36,621 nucleotides of DNA from an uncultured SAR86 cluster bacterium (GTDB lineage: Bacteria > Pseudomonadota > Gammaproteobacteria > Magnimaribacterales > Magnimaribacteraceae), in contig CACDOC010000008.1 of assembly GCA_902554355.1 (NCBI GenBank), forward strand, positions 1 through 36,621, in the 5' to 3' direction. The position numbers and the translations under genes were made by a program. Positions 28,088 to 36,358 of the stretch are shown one piece after another. The notes under the pieces are model-generated. The model made no database searches. It was not told where the DNA came from and saw only the letters and a program-made list of their open reading frames with translations. The stretch's first letter is position 1. The number at the start of each line of letters is the position of its first letter.

Positions 28088-28810
28088 TTATAATGAGAAA
28101 TTTGATTTATCTCCAAATCTTCTTGTTCGAGTTGAAAATTCTAATAGAGCCTTTTCAAATTCATCATCATTGAAGTCAGGCCACAAAACATCAGGGAAAT
28201 ATAGCTCAGTGTAAGCTAATTGCCATATTAAGAAATTACTAATTCTTTGTTCTTTTCCAGTTCTTATGCATAAGTCCGGATCATTGAATTTAGCAGTAGA
28301 CAACAAAGAAGTAAGGTCATCTTCCGATATGCTCTTTTTTCTTGAATCTTTAAGTCTATTGACTGCGTTAATAATATCCCATCTACCTCCATAACTTGCC
28401 GCCACAACTAGATCTAATTTTTTTTCTTTACCATCGCAAGCGGTGAGTTTTTCTGATTTCTTCATTTGATTTAGTAACTCATTATCAAACTGAGATAAGT
28501 CTCCTATGAAATGCAATTGAACGGAGTTTTTAATTAGATTAGGGACTTGTTCTTTTAATGCTGTATTAAGGAGTTTCATTAAAAGGTTTACTTCTTCATT
28601 AGACCTTCCCCAATTTTCACTACTAAATGCAAATATAGTTAAAGTTGATATTCCTTTCTTAACGGCAAATTCAACAGCCTCTCTTGCCCTTTCTACCCCT
28701 TTTTGATGTCCTGCTACACCGGGTAAATTTCTTTCAGATGCCCATCTATTATTACCATCCATGATAATCGCTACATGTCTTGGTATAGTGTTGGGGCTTT
28801 TGCCTTCCAT
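28088..28810 (-). CDS. uppS: Undecaprenyl pyrophosphate synthase (cis-prenyltransferase)
   Basis: This cytoplasmic, membrane-associated enzyme adds eight isoprene units to farnesyl diphosphate, giving the lipid carrier for peptidoglycan and other envelope sugars. Motifs are RHVAIIMDGNNRWA with the catalytic aspartate, GHQKGVERAREAVEFA, LTIFAFSSENW, VVAASYGGRWDI, CIRTGKEQRISNFLIWQLAYTELYF and WPDFNDDEF. I chose ATG at 28810 (240 residues), 10 nt after the frr stop. An in-frame TTG at 28831 would overlap frr by 11 nt and add seven residues without clear support. Neither start has a good Shine-Dalgarno sequence. Confidence 0.95.
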   Translation of the reverse strand: MEGKSPNTIPRHVAIIMDGNNRWASERNLPGVAGHQKGVERAREAVEFAVKKGISTLTIFAFSSENWGRSNEEVNLLMKLLNTALKEQVPNLIKNSVQLHFIGDLSQFDNELLNQMKKSEKLTACDGKEKKLDLVVAASYGGRWDIINAVNRLKDSRKKSISEDDLTSLLSTAKFNDPDLCIRTGKEQRISNFLIWQLAYTELYFPDVLWPDFNDDEFEKALLEFSTRTRRFGDKSNFSL

Positions 28811-28820
28811 AACAAAAGGT

Positions 28821-29378
28821 TTAGAAATCAAGTAAGTCTTTTTCTTTAGCTTCCAGTGCTGTATCTACTTTTTCTACAAACAGATCGGTTAACTTTTGTA
28901 TTTCTTCTTCTCCATGTCTTTCTTCATCCTCTGAGATTGCTTTTTCTTTTAAGAATTCTTTAAGTTGTGAGTTACCTTCTCTTCGTATATTTCTAACAGA
29001 GACTTTTGAATTCTCTGCCTCAGCTTTAGCCTTTTTTATAAAATCTCTTCTAGTTTCTTCAGTTAAATCAGGCAAAACAACTCTTATAGTCTCACCTGAA
29101 GTAGCAGGATTCAATCCCAAATCAGATTCAGAAATTGCTTTCTCAATCTCTTGCACTATTCCTTTTTCCCAAGGGGATATAGCCAAAGTTTTAGCATCTT
29201 CTATAGTAATACTTGCTACTTGAGCAAGAGGGGTCATTTTTTCGTAATATTCTACTTTTATGCTTTCTAGAAGTGATGGAGTAGCTCTACCAGTTCTAAT
29301 CTTCTTAAAAGCTGCATCAAGAGCAGCCAGACTCTTTTCCATGCCTATTTCAGTATCTTCTAATATCTCTTTTAACAT
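28821..29378 (-). CDS. frr: Ribosome recycling factor
   Basis: The 185-residue protein splits post-termination ribosomes together with EF-G. Length and sequence match the family: KSLAALDAAFKKIRTGRATPSLL near the start, YYEKMTPLAQVASI, ISPWEKGIVQEIEKAI, SDLGLNPATSGETIRVVLPDLTEETRRDFIKKAK, and VSVRNIRREGN. Its ATG directly follows the tsf stop (TAGATG), with no gap. In most bacteria pyrH lies between tsf and frr; here it is absent. Confidence 0.97.
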   Translation of the reverse strand: MLKEILEDTEIGMEKSLAALDAAFKKIRTGRATPSLLESIKVEYYEKMTPLAQVASITIEDAKTLAISPWEKGIVQEIEKAISESDLGLNPATSGETIRVVLPDLTEETRRDFIKKAKAEAENSKVSVRNIRREGNSQLKEFLKEKAISEDEERHGEEEIQKLTDLFVEKVDTALEAKEKDLLDF

Positions 29379-30239
29379 CTAACCTTCTATCTGGGACATT
29401 ACCTCACTAGCAAAATCTACTTTTTCTACTTCAATTCCTTCTCCAACTTCAAATCGTGTGAAGCCTATAATGTTTGCGTCCTTGTCTTTAAGTATATCGC
29501 TAATTCTTAAACTTGGATCTTTAACAAAATCTTGCTCAGTTAGACTTACTTCTGACAAAAACTTTCTTATTTTTCCATCAATCATTTTTTCAATAATATC
29601 AGCAGGTTTTCCACTTTCTTCTGATTGAGCTCTATAGATTTCTCTTTCTTTTTCAATAACCTCTTTCGGTATATCGGAAGGAGAAATGGCCATAGGGTCA
29701 GTGGCTGCAGCGTGCATAGCAATATCTTTCGCCACTTCTTCTGTTCCTCCTTTAAGAGAAATAATTGTGCCTATTTTATTGTTGCTATGTAAATATACAC
29801 CTGAAGAATCTGCGTTATCTTCACTAGCAGTTACTCTTCGAACAACTATGTTTTCGCCTAGTTTTTGAACTAGTTTTTCTCTTTTTTCTTCAATTCCTAA
29901 TTTCAAAAGTTCTTCAAGGGATTTATCTCCGTTATTAGAAACAATCTCTAGAACTTCTTTCATAAATAAATTAAAAGAATCATCCCTAGCTACAAAATCT
30001 GTTTCGCAATTAATTTCAACCATAAATGATTTACCATCAGCACTTTTAATTCCTATCAATCCATCAGCAGCTGATCTACTAGATTTCTTACTTGCCTTTA
30101 ATCCACTAGTCTTCCTTAATTCTTCTACAGCTAAATCTAAATCGCCGTTAGCGTCTTGAAGGGCTTTTTTACAGTCCATTAGGCCTAAACCAGTTTTTTC
30201 TCTTAATTCTTTTACTTGCGATGCAGAAATATTACTCAT
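29379..30239 (-). CDS. tsf: Elongation factor Ts
   Basis: This 286-residue guanine nucleotide exchange factor for EF-Tu has an N-terminal UBA-like domain with VKELREKTGLGLMDCKKAL (about 9-27). The core carries the EF-Tu-contacting TDFVARD segment and MHAAATDP. The length is close to E. coli EF-Ts (283). It lies 3 nt after the rpsB stop, the near-universal rpsB-tsf pair. Confidence 0.97.
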   Translation of the reverse strand: MSNISASQVKELREKTGLGLMDCKKALQDANGDLDLAVEELRKTSGLKASKKSSRSAADGLIGIKSADGKSFMVEINCETDFVARDDSFNLFMKEVLEIVSNNGDKSLEELLKLGIEEKREKLVQKLGENIVVRRVTASEDNADSSGVYLHSNNKIGTIISLKGGTEEVAKDIAMHAAATDPMAISPSDIPKEVIEKEREIYRAQSEESGKPADIIEKMIDGKIRKFLSEVSLTEQDFVKDPSLRISDILKDKDANIIGFTRFEVGEGIEVEKVDFASEVMSQIEG

Positions 30240-30242
30240 GTC

Positions 30243-31160
30243 TTAGTCCTCTTTTTTAGTGTCGTTAGACTCTGCTTTTTCCTCTTTTTCAGACTTTACG
30301 TCATCTGAAGATTCTTCTGATTCAGAATTTTTAACCTCAGAATTATTTTCAGATGATTCTTCTTTAGTCTGAATTTCATCAACTATATTCTCTTCCTCAG
30401 TTTCTTCTTTGGTCTCTGTTTCAGTCTTTCTAACAATAGAAGGTCCTGCTTGAGGGGCTTCCTGTTTTAATCCAGTTGCAGCCTTTGAACCTACGATACA
30501 TGCATCAGCAACTGCTTCAGTAAATAGGGCAATAGACCTTATAGAATCATCATTCCCAGGTATTACATAGTCGATGCCTTCCGGATCACTATTACTATCA
30601 ACTATTCCAACAATTGGTATTCCCATTTTACTTGCTTCTGAAACAGCTATGGACTCTCTATTAACATCAATTATGAAAAGTGCATCTGGCAATCCCCCCA
30701 TTTCTGTAACACCACCAATTGACTTCTGTAGTCTATCAATGTCCCTTTGTATTTTTAAACCCTCTTTTTTTGTAATTTTACTAAATGTACCATCTTCTTT
30801 TTGTCTGAGAAGGTTTTCAAGTCTAGTAATTGAGGATCTGATAGTCTTGTAATTAGTAAGCATGCCGCCAAGCCACCTTTGATTCACATAAGGCATTGAG
30901 CATCTCTCTGCTTCATTTTTAATAATATCAGTAGCAGTTCTTTTCGTTCCCACAAATAAGATTTTATTGTTTTTTGCTGCAACACCTTCTATAAACTTAA
31001 GTGCTGGCTTTATCATCTCAACAGTATGTTCTAAGTTTATAATATGAATCTTATCTCTTGTTCCAAAGAGGTATTGATTCATTTTGGGGTTCCAGTATTT
31101 TGTCTGATGTCCGAAATGGACACCTGCTTTAAGCAATTGTTCTAGCGTTATATCTGCCAT
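30243..31160 (-). CDS. rpsB: 30S ribosomal protein S2 with an extended acidic C-terminus
   Basis: Residues 1 to about 234 are a normal S2: [62 protein letters not shown] and [21 protein letters not shown]. About 70 further residues follow (235-305). They are very rich in E, K, S, D and N with almost no hydrophobic residues, and are probably disordered. E. coli S2 has 241 residues. The reading frame is intact, so the tail is not a frameshift product by eye. The start has AAGGAG 5 nt upstream. The leader carries candidate autoregulatory structure, described separately. Confidence 0.97.
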   Translation of the reverse strand: MADITLEQLLKAGVHFGHQTKYWNPKMNQYLFGTRDKIHIINLEHTVEMIKPALKFIEGVAAKNNKILFVGTKRTATDIIKNEAERCSMPYVNQRWLGGMLTNYKTIRSSITRLENLLRQKEDGTFSKITKKEGLKIQRDIDRLQKSIGGVTEMGGLPDALFIIDVNRESIAVSEASKMGIPIVGIVDSNSDPEGIDYVIPGNDDSIRSIALFTEAVADACIVGSKAATGLKQEAPQAGPSIVRKTETETKEETEEENIVDEIQTKEESSENNSEVKNSESEESSDDVKSEKEEKAESNDTKKED

Positions 31161-31315
31161 ATGCTCTCCTTAATCAACTATTGAGCAACATTACATTGCT
31201 CTGGTTATACTTCCACGCTTATCAAACCTCACTAAAGACGAGCAATCTTCAGCACCCTAGATTTGAAACTACAACGTGTGTTTCGTTACTTAAATATTAT
31301 TAATATCTAAAATGG
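31161..31315 (-). promoter_or_regulatory. rpsB 5' leader with alternative helices (possible S2 autoregulatory element)
   Basis: About 155 nt lie between the predicted transcription start and the rpsB ATG. GAGCAAT (31201-31195) can pair with ATTGCTC upstream (31246-31240, 7 bp) or with TTGCTC downstream (31188-31183, 6 bp, giving a compact hairpin with a 6-7-nt loop). The two pairings exclude each other. In E. coli the rpsB leader (Rfam family t44) is the site through which S2 represses rpsB-tsf. Assigning this leader to that class is inference from position and structure. Confidence 0.55.
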
Positions 31316-31321
31316 AGCGCA

Positions 31322-31350
31322 TTTATACCATAAAAGCTCTAAATCAAGAA
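31322..31350 (-). promoter_or_regulatory. Probable rpsB-operon promoter
   Basis: On the minus strand TTCTTG (31350-31345) and TATAAA (31327-31322) are separated by 17 nt. A TG precedes the -10 (TGG then TATAAA), making an extended -10. GCGC follows directly (31320-31317), a GC-rich discriminator of the kind seen at growth-rate-controlled ribosomal promoters. The -35 overlaps the last codons of dapB. This probably drives the whole rpsB-to-tilS run. Confidence 0.6.
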
Positions 31351-32084
31351 GGATAAATATCTTGCATCGTATAAGAACCTGGTTTCTTATCCTTAAGCCA
31401 TTTTCCTGCAATAATCGCTCCTTTAGCAAAAAGTGACCTATCTAAGGCTTGGTGCGATATTTCAAGCACCTCATCATCAAAATATAACTTAATTATATGC
31501 TCTCCAGCTGAATGCCCCTCCCTAACACTAAAAATCTTTATATTTTCTTTGGAAGAAATTTCTTCAAGTTGCTCTTTTAAATTAATGGCTGTTCCTGATG
31601 GAGAGTCTATCTTCTCTTCATGATGTTTTTCATGTATTTCAATTGAGGAGGCTAATTTTAGAATATCCTTAGACTGAGAGATTAGTTTTTTAAAGATCGC
31701 TACTCCCATACTTGTGTTTGGAGCAATTAATAACGGAATTTCTTTAGAAATCTCACTAATTTCTTTAAGTTCAGTATCACTGAATCCAGTAGTGCCTAAA
31801 ACCGTAGGAATTTTTTTCTTATTAGCAAATCTTAATACTTTGATTGAATTCTCTGGTCTTGAAAAATCAATAATTAAATCAATATCTTGTTGGTTAGAAA
31901 TATCATCAACAACACTAATATTGATATTGTGTTTACCGATGAAATCACCTAAATCCTTTCCTATATTCTTACTGTCTTTAGAAGCGCTACCTCCTGAAAG
32001 GATTAGATCTGAATCTTCTAGTACTTTTTCCACTAGAATCCTACCAACTTTTCCAGTTGCTCCAGAAATAAAAGTATTACACAT
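31344..32084 (-). CDS. dapB: 4-hydroxy-tetrahydrodipicolinate reductase
   Basis: This 246-residue enzyme reduces the dihydrodipicolinate precursor with NAD(P)H in the lysine and meso-diaminopimelate pathway. The nucleotide loop GATGKVGR is at residues 8-15. LIIDFSRPENSI, VLGTTGFSD and LIAPNTSMGVAIFKKL follow. The substrate motif is IHEKHHEEKIDSPSGTA. I chose ATG at 32084, 4 nt after the dnaJ stop, because the Rossmann motif then starts where the family expects. An upstream in-frame start (32132) would run 44 nt into dnaJ. Confidence 0.96.
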   Translation of the reverse strand: MCNTFISGATGKVGRILVEKVLEDSDLILSGGSASKDSKNIGKDLGDFIGKHNINISVVDDISNQQDIDLIIDFSRPENSIKVLRFANKKKIPTVLGTTGFSDTELKEISEISKEIPLLIAPNTSMGVAIFKKLISQSKDILKLASSIEIHEKHHEEKIDSPSGTAINLKEQLEEISSKENIKIFSVREGHSAGEHIIKLYFDDEVLEISHQALDRSLFAKGAIIAGKWLKDKKPGSYTMQDIYPS

Positions 32085-32088
32085 AGAA

Positions 32089-33207
32089 TTATTTGCTATC
32101 AAAAAAAGATTTAACTTTATCAAACCATTCATCCTTTAGGGGATTATGATTTGCATTATTTTCTATAGAATTTTGAAAATCCTTGAGTATTTTCTTTTGT
32201 TCTTTTGTAAGATTCTGAGGCGTCTCTATTACAGCTCTGCATAATAAATCTCCTGTCGAACCTCCACGTATAGGACTTATGCCCTTTCCTCTTAACCTAA
32301 AAAGTTTACCGGTTTGTGTTCCTTCAGGAATTTTGATCTTCACCTTGCCGTCTAAAGTAGGTATTTGAATTTCTCCTCCAAGTGAAGCATCAATAAAGCT
32401 TATAGGGGCCTCACAATAGAGATGTCTTCCATCTCTTTCAAATACATCATGAGGTAATACCTTAATTTGAACAAATAAATCTCCAGAAGGCCCTCCACTG
32501 AAACCTGCCTCGCCTTCTCCTGACAGCCTGATCCTATCACCAGTATCAACTCCAGCAGGAATCTTAACTGATAGAGTCTTTCTTTTTTCAACTCTGCCTT
32601 GACCTTTACAACTAGTACAAGGATCTTTAATAACTTGACCAGATCCTGAACATTGCCTGCAGGTTTGAGCTACAGAAAAAAAGCCTTGTTGTGTTCTGAC
32701 TTGACCTGCTCCTCCACAAGTTCCACAAGTTATAGGACTAGAGCCTTTTTTTGCACCAGTGCCCCCACAAGGAGAACAAGCTTCTAAAGCTGGAATAGCT
32801 ATTTTTTCTGTTACGCCTCTTACGGCATCTTCAAGGCTGATAGTCATAGAGTATTGTAAATCAGACCCTTTATTTGATCTTTGTCTTCTTCCAAAGGGAT
32901 CTCCGCCTCCAAAAATATCTCCGAAGATGTCTCCAAAGATATCATTAAAACCTGCGCCTGATGAACCGCTAAATCCAGAAGCATCTACTCCTTGATGACC
33001 AAATTGATCATAGGCATTTCTTTTAGATGTATCAGATAAAATTTCGTAGGCCTCTGAAGCTTCTTTAAATTTTTCAGGTGCTGAAGGATCTTCCGAATTC
33101 CTATCCGGATGATACTTCATGGCTAATTTTCTATAAGCCTTCTTTAGATCATCAGAGGAAGCATTTTTTTGTACTCCTAGAACCTCATAGTAATCCCTCT
33201 TAGACAT
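32089..33207 (-). CDS. dnaJ: Chaperone DnaJ (Hsp40)
   Basis: This 372-residue co-chaperone stimulates DnaK ATPase activity and delivers substrates. Domains are a J domain (1-70) with HPD at 33-35, a Gly/Phe-rich linker (about 72-106) with a repeated DIFGDIFG segment, and a zinc-binding region with four CxxCxGxG motifs (cysteine pairs 144/147, 161/164, 183/186 and 197/200). The C-terminal substrate-binding domains include [22 protein letters not shown]. It lies 37 nt after dnaK and is probably read from the dnaK heat-shock promoter. Confidence 0.97.
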   Translation of the reverse strand: MSKRDYYEVLGVQKNASSDDLKKAYRKLAMKYHPDRNSEDPSAPEKFKEASEAYEILSDTSKRNAYDQFGHQGVDASGFSGSSGAGFNDIFGDIFGDIFGGGDPFGRRQRSNKGSDLQYSMTISLEDAVRGVTEKIAIPALEACSPCGGTGAKKGSSPITCGTCGGAGQVRTQQGFFSVAQTCRQCSGSGQVIKDPCTSCKGQGRVEKRKTLSVKIPAGVDTGDRIRLSGEGEAGFSGGPSGDLFVQIKVLPHDVFERDGRHLYCEAPISFIDASLGGEIQIPTLDGKVKIKIPEGTQTGKLFRLRGKGISPIRGGSTGDLLCRAVIETPQNLTKEQKKILKDFQNSIENNANHNPLKDEWFDKVKSFFDSK

Positions 33208-33244
33208 TTCAATAATTAAACAGTCTAATTAGGATTCCTTAAAT

Positions 33245-35167
33245 TTAGGAATTCTGCTGTTCCTTCTCTTCTTTTACTTCTTCAAAATCAGCATCTACAA
33301 CCTCAGAATCGTCATTTGAATCGCTGCCTTCATTTGCTTCAGCCTGCTTTTTAGATTCTTCTTCATAGAGCCTTTGAGCCAATGGAGCTGAAACCTCAGA
33401 TAGAATTTTTACTTTTTCATCGATTAACTCTTTATCGTCAGACTTTAAAGCTTCTTCTAGCTCTTCAATACCTTTCTCAATTGATTCCTTCTCTGCATCT
33501 TCTACTTTATCTTTAGCTTCTTCTAGAGTCTTTTTACAACTATGCACAAGATTTTCTCCTAGATTTTTAGCTTGAACCAATTCTTCAAACTTTTTATCGT
33601 CTTCAGCATGAGCTTCAGCATCTTTAACCATTTGCTCAATCTCTTCTTCGGATAATCCGCTAGAAGCTTTAATTTCAATAGACTGTTCTTTGCCAGTTGC
33701 TTTATCTTTAGCAGATACATTTAGAATTCCATTGGCATCTAAATCAAAAGAAACTTCTATTTGAGGCATTCCTCTAGGTGCAGCAGGAATGTCTGTTAAA
33801 TTGAACTGTCCTAAAGTTTTATTTTCCGTAGCCTGCTTTCTTTCTCCTTGAAGAACATGGACCGTCACTGCAGTTTGATTGTCTTCAGCTGTAGAAAATA
33901 CTTGCGACTTATTTGTTGGAATAGTTGTGTTTTTATCTATTAAAGAAGTCATTACACCTCCCATAGTTTCTATTCCTAAAGTTAAAGGGGTAACGTCTAG
34001 AAGTAATACATCTGTTACATCGCCAGCTAATACTGCTCCTTGAATAGCAGCACCAACTGAAACTGCTTCATCTGGATTAACATCCTTTCTAGCTTCTTTT
34101 CCAAAAAAATCTTTCACTTTCTCTTGAACTAAAGGCATTCTAGTCTGACCTCCTACTAAAATAACCTCATCAACATCAGATGCTTTTAATCCAGCATCCT
34201 TTAAAGCAATCTTTGTGGGTTCAATTGTTTTATTAACTAATTCTTCAACTAAAGACTCTAATTTTGCTCTAGTTAGTTTATGCACAAAGTGTTTGGCACC
34301 CGAAGTATCAGCAGTTATGTAAGGTAAATTGATTTCAGATTGTTGATTGCTAGATAACTCTATCTTTGCCTTTTCTGCAGCTTCTTTTAAACGTTGAAGT
34401 GCAGCAGAATCATTATGCAGATCTAGACCAGATTCTTTTTTAAATTCATCAGCTAAATATTCAATCAGAGCTATATCAAAGTCTTCTCCTCCAAGAAACG
34501 TATCCCCATTAGTTGATAAAACTTCAAATTGATGCTCTCCATCTACTTCAGCTATTTCTATAATTGAGACGTCAAATGTACCTCCGCCTAGATCATAAAC
34601 AGCGATCTTCTGATCACCTCTTCCTTTATCAAGACCGTAGGCTAATGCTGCGGCAGTAGGCTCATTAATTATCCTTTTGACATCTAAACCAGCAATCTTT
34701 CCTGCATCTTTAGTGGCTTGTCTTTGTGAGTCATTAAAATACGCTGGAACTGTGATAACAGCTTCTTTAACCTCTTGCCCTAAATAGTCTTCGGCGGTTT
34801 TCTTCATTTTCTTTAGAATCTCTGCTGAAACCTGTTGAGGAGCTAATTTCTTTCCTTCAGCTTCAACCCAAGCATCTCCATTCTCAGCCGGTATAATCTT
34901 GTATGCGACCATATCAGAATCTTTTTTTACAACGTCGTCAGAATGTTTTCTTCCAATTAATCTTTTGATTGCATAAAGAGTATTTTCAGCATTAGTAACA
35001 GCCTGGTTCTTGGCTGAGTCACCTACTTTCACTTCTTCTCCATATGCTACAACTGAAGGAGTTGTTCTTTTTCCCTCAGAGTTTTCAATTACTTTTGCCT
35101 GATCGCCTTCCATTACAGACACACATGAATTCGTTGTCCCTAAGTCGATACCTATTACTTTAGCCAT
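33245..35167 (-). CDS. dnaK: Chaperone DnaK (Hsp70)
   Basis: This 640-residue ATP-driven chaperone has an N-terminal ATPase domain with [13 protein letters not shown] (6-18), [49 protein letters not shown] and [14 protein letters not shown]. The linker is [14 protein letters not shown]. The substrate-binding domain and a helical lid follow, and the tail is acidic ([14 protein letters not shown]). The length matches E. coli DnaK (638). GGAG lies about 9 nt before the ATG. It has its own sigma-32-type promoter in the 70-nt gap after grpE. Confidence 0.98.
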   Translation of the reverse strand: MAKVIGIDLGTTNSCVSVMEGDQAKVIENSEGKRTTPSVVAYGEEVKVGDSAKNQAVTNAENTLYAIKRLIGRKHSDDVVKKDSDMVAYKIIPAENGDAWVEAEGKKLAPQQVSAEILKKMKKTAEDYLGQEVKEAVITVPAYFNDSQRQATKDAGKIAGLDVKRIINEPTAAALAYGLDKGRGDQKIAVYDLGGGTFDVSIIEIAEVDGEHQFEVLSTNGDTFLGGEDFDIALIEYLADEFKKESGLDLHNDSAALQRLKEAAEKAKIELSSNQQSEINLPYITADTSGAKHFVHKLTRAKLESLVEELVNKTIEPTKIALKDAGLKASDVDEVILVGGQTRMPLVQEKVKDFFGKEARKDVNPDEAVSVGAAIQGAVLAGDVTDVLLLDVTPLTLGIETMGGVMTSLIDKNTTIPTNKSQVFSTAEDNQTAVTVHVLQGERKQATENKTLGQFNLTDIPAAPRGMPQIEVSFDLDANGILNVSAKDKATGKEQSIEIKASSGLSEEEIEQMVKDAEAHAEDDKKFEELVQAKNLGENLVHSCKKTLEEAKDKVEDAEKESIEKGIEELEEALKSDDKELIDEKVKILSEVSAPLAQRLYEEESKKQAEANEGSDSNDDSEVVDADFEEVKEEKEQQNS

Positions 35168-35201
35168 TATTTATAACTCCACATTAATTCTTATAACCCT
35201 T

Positions 35202-35229
35202 AAATGGGGTTTATGTTCCTATTTTCAAG
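35202..35229 (-). promoter_or_regulatory. Sigma-32 heat-shock promoter upstream of dnaK
   Basis: On the minus strand CCCCTTGAAA, with the -35 core CTTGAAA at 35229-35223, is followed after exactly 13 nt by CCCCATTT (35209-35202). This is nearly the E. coli RpoH consensus (CTTGAAA, 11-16 nt, CCCCATnT). Transcription would start about 30 nt before the dnaK ATG. No CIRCE element is seen, so control by a heat-shock sigma factor is the better model. Confidence 0.85.
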
Positions 35230-35237
35230 GGGTTTTT

Positions 35238-35816
35238 TTACTTTTCTTCAGATTTTTTAGAAACAATCACTTTAGAGGGCCTCAAAGTTCTATCTAAAAT
35301 GGAGTAACCTTTTTGAATTACTTCAATTATGGAATTAGATTCCAGGCTGTCATCTTCTATCACTGAAAGAGCTTCGTGTTTTTCCGGATCAAAAGATTGA
35401 CCTTCACAGTCAATTGACTCAATTCCAGAAGCTTTCAAAGAACTTTCATAGGCTTTCATTGTTAGCGCTAGCCCTTCTTGGATATTGGACGTATCTTGAT
35501 CTTCTTCGCAAGAAGCAATAGCTCTTTCAATATTATCTCCAACTGAAAGAAACTCTTTAGCTAGAGATTCTACTCCGTACAACCTTGCTCTAGTTACTTC
35601 CTGAGCAGCAATTCTTCTCACATTCTGAACTTCAGCTTTAGCTCTGAGTAACTGATCTTCTAAATCTTTTATTTGATCCTCAGGACTTTGTTCTAATTCT
35701 TCTTCTGAATTTTCAACTAATCCTTCTTCTTCAGAATTAACCCCATTAGCGGTATTTAACTCTTCAGGACCTTCTTCCTTGTTCAATTTTTCTTCTTTAT
35801 CTTCGTTTTTAGTCAA
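35238..35816 (-). CDS. grpE: Nucleotide exchange factor GrpE
   Basis: This 192-residue protein releases ADP from DnaK. The N-terminal 50 residues are very acidic and probably disordered. A long coiled-coil helix follows (about 45-105) with LLRAKAEVQNVRRIAAQEV, and then the compact wing domain with SIDCEGQSFDPEKHEALSV and VIQKGYSILDRTLRPSKVIV. The start is TTG at 35816, strongly supported by AAGGAG 7 nt upstream. It is followed by dnaK and preceded on the same strand by fur, without the recN gene often found between them. Confidence 0.95.
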   Translation of the reverse strand: MTKNEDKEEKLNKEEGPEELNTANGVNSEEEGLVENSEEELEQSPEDQIKDLEDQLLRAKAEVQNVRRIAAQEVTRARLYGVESLAKEFLSVGDNIERAIASCEEDQDTSNIQEGLALTMKAYESSLKASGIESIDCEGQSFDPEKHEALSVIEDDSLESNSIIEVIQKGYSILDRTLRPSKVIVSKKSEEK

Positions 35817-35838
35817 AATAAAACTCCTTAATAGCCAA

Positions 35839-35866
35839 ATATGGGGCTTTAAGTACGCTATTCAAG
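35839..35866 (-). promoter_or_regulatory. Sigma-32 heat-shock promoter upstream of grpE
   Basis: On the minus strand CTTGAAT (35866-35860) and CCCCATAT (35846-35839) are separated by 13 nt, matching the RpoH consensus at all but one -35 position. It lies between the fur stop and the grpE TTG. The spacer equals that of the dnaK promoter, which supports both being real. Confidence 0.82.
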
Positions 35867-35877
35867 TGGTAATTTAA

Positions 35878-36282
35878 TTATTTTTTTAAAGGTTTAACGT
35901 ATAAGACCATGCTGTGATCAACTATTTCGTATCCCTTTTCTTTAGCAAGTATCATCTGTCTTTCTTCTATGGTATCGTCTGCAAATTCAATTACATCTCC
36001 AGTTTCCATACAAACCATGTGATCATGGTGATGAGAAGGCGTTAGCTCGTAGACGGCGTGACCTTCTTCAAAGTTATGTCTAATGCATATGCCGGCTTGC
36101 TCGAACTGAGTTAATACTCGATATACCGTTGCTAATCCTACCTCTTCTCCAGCTTCAACAAGTTTCCTGTAGATTTCTTCTGCGCTTAGATGGGCCTTAT
36201 CATGCTCCAATAACTCTAGAATCCTTAATCTAGGAAGAGTGACCTTCAAGCCAGCCTTTTTTAATTCAGCGTCATCAGTCAA
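35878..36282 (-). CDS. fur: Ferric uptake regulator
   Basis: This 134-residue iron-responsive repressor has an N-terminal winged helix with LKKAGLKVTLPRLRILELL and the recognition region VGLATVYRVLTQFEQAG. The C-terminal metal-binding and dimer domain has SHHHDHMVC (H84-H86, H88, C91), EFADDTIEERQ, and DHSMVLYVKPL. The second cysteine of the E. coli CxxC (C96) is replaced by threonine (T94), as also in Pseudomonas Fur to my knowledge. The start is TTG at 36282 with GAGG 7 nt upstream; no in-frame ATG is nearby. It is divergent from bamE, the Pseudomonas omlA-fur arrangement. Confidence 0.94.
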   Translation of the reverse strand: MTDDAELKKAGLKVTLPRLRILELLEHDKAHLSAEEIYRKLVEAGEEVGLATVYRVLTQFEQAGICIRHNFEEGHAVYELTPSHHHDHMVCMETGDVIEFADDTIEERQMILAKEKGYEIVDHSMVLYVKPLKK

Positions 36283-36298
36283 TTTATATCCTCTTTAA

Positions 36299-36331
36299 AT
36301 AAATATATTTATCAATAATAATACCTATAAT
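36299..36331. promoter_or_regulatory. fur-bamE divergent control region: palindrome and candidate bamE -10
   Basis: The 76-nt gap contains a perfect 14-bp palindrome ATAAATATATTTAT (36299-36312) and TATAAT (36326-36331), which sits at a suitable distance for bamE transcription from about 36338. No clear -35 is visible. The palindrome could be an operator, perhaps for Fur, but resembles the Fur box only loosely and may be chance in AT-rich DNA. Confidence 0.3.
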
Positions 36332-36358
36332 AGCTGAATATTTCTAAATATATCTTAA

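Noticed and set aside
30243..30458. Frameshift creating the rpsB tail
   Set aside because: The frame is open throughout, its acidic composition is coherent, and it ends just before tsf at a normal spacing.
32085..32132. N-terminal extension of dapB into dnaJ
   Set aside because: The Rossmann motif fits a start at ATG 32084, and the extension would overlap dnaJ by 44 nt.
31714..32139. Open frame of 141 codons antisense to dapB
   Set aside because: The opposite strand encodes DapB with all its motifs, and the antisense product has no recognisable domain and no ribosome binding site.
35168..35237. CIRCE/HrcA element upstream of dnaK
   Set aside because: No TTAGCACTC inverted repeat is present, while a sigma-32-type promoter fits well.
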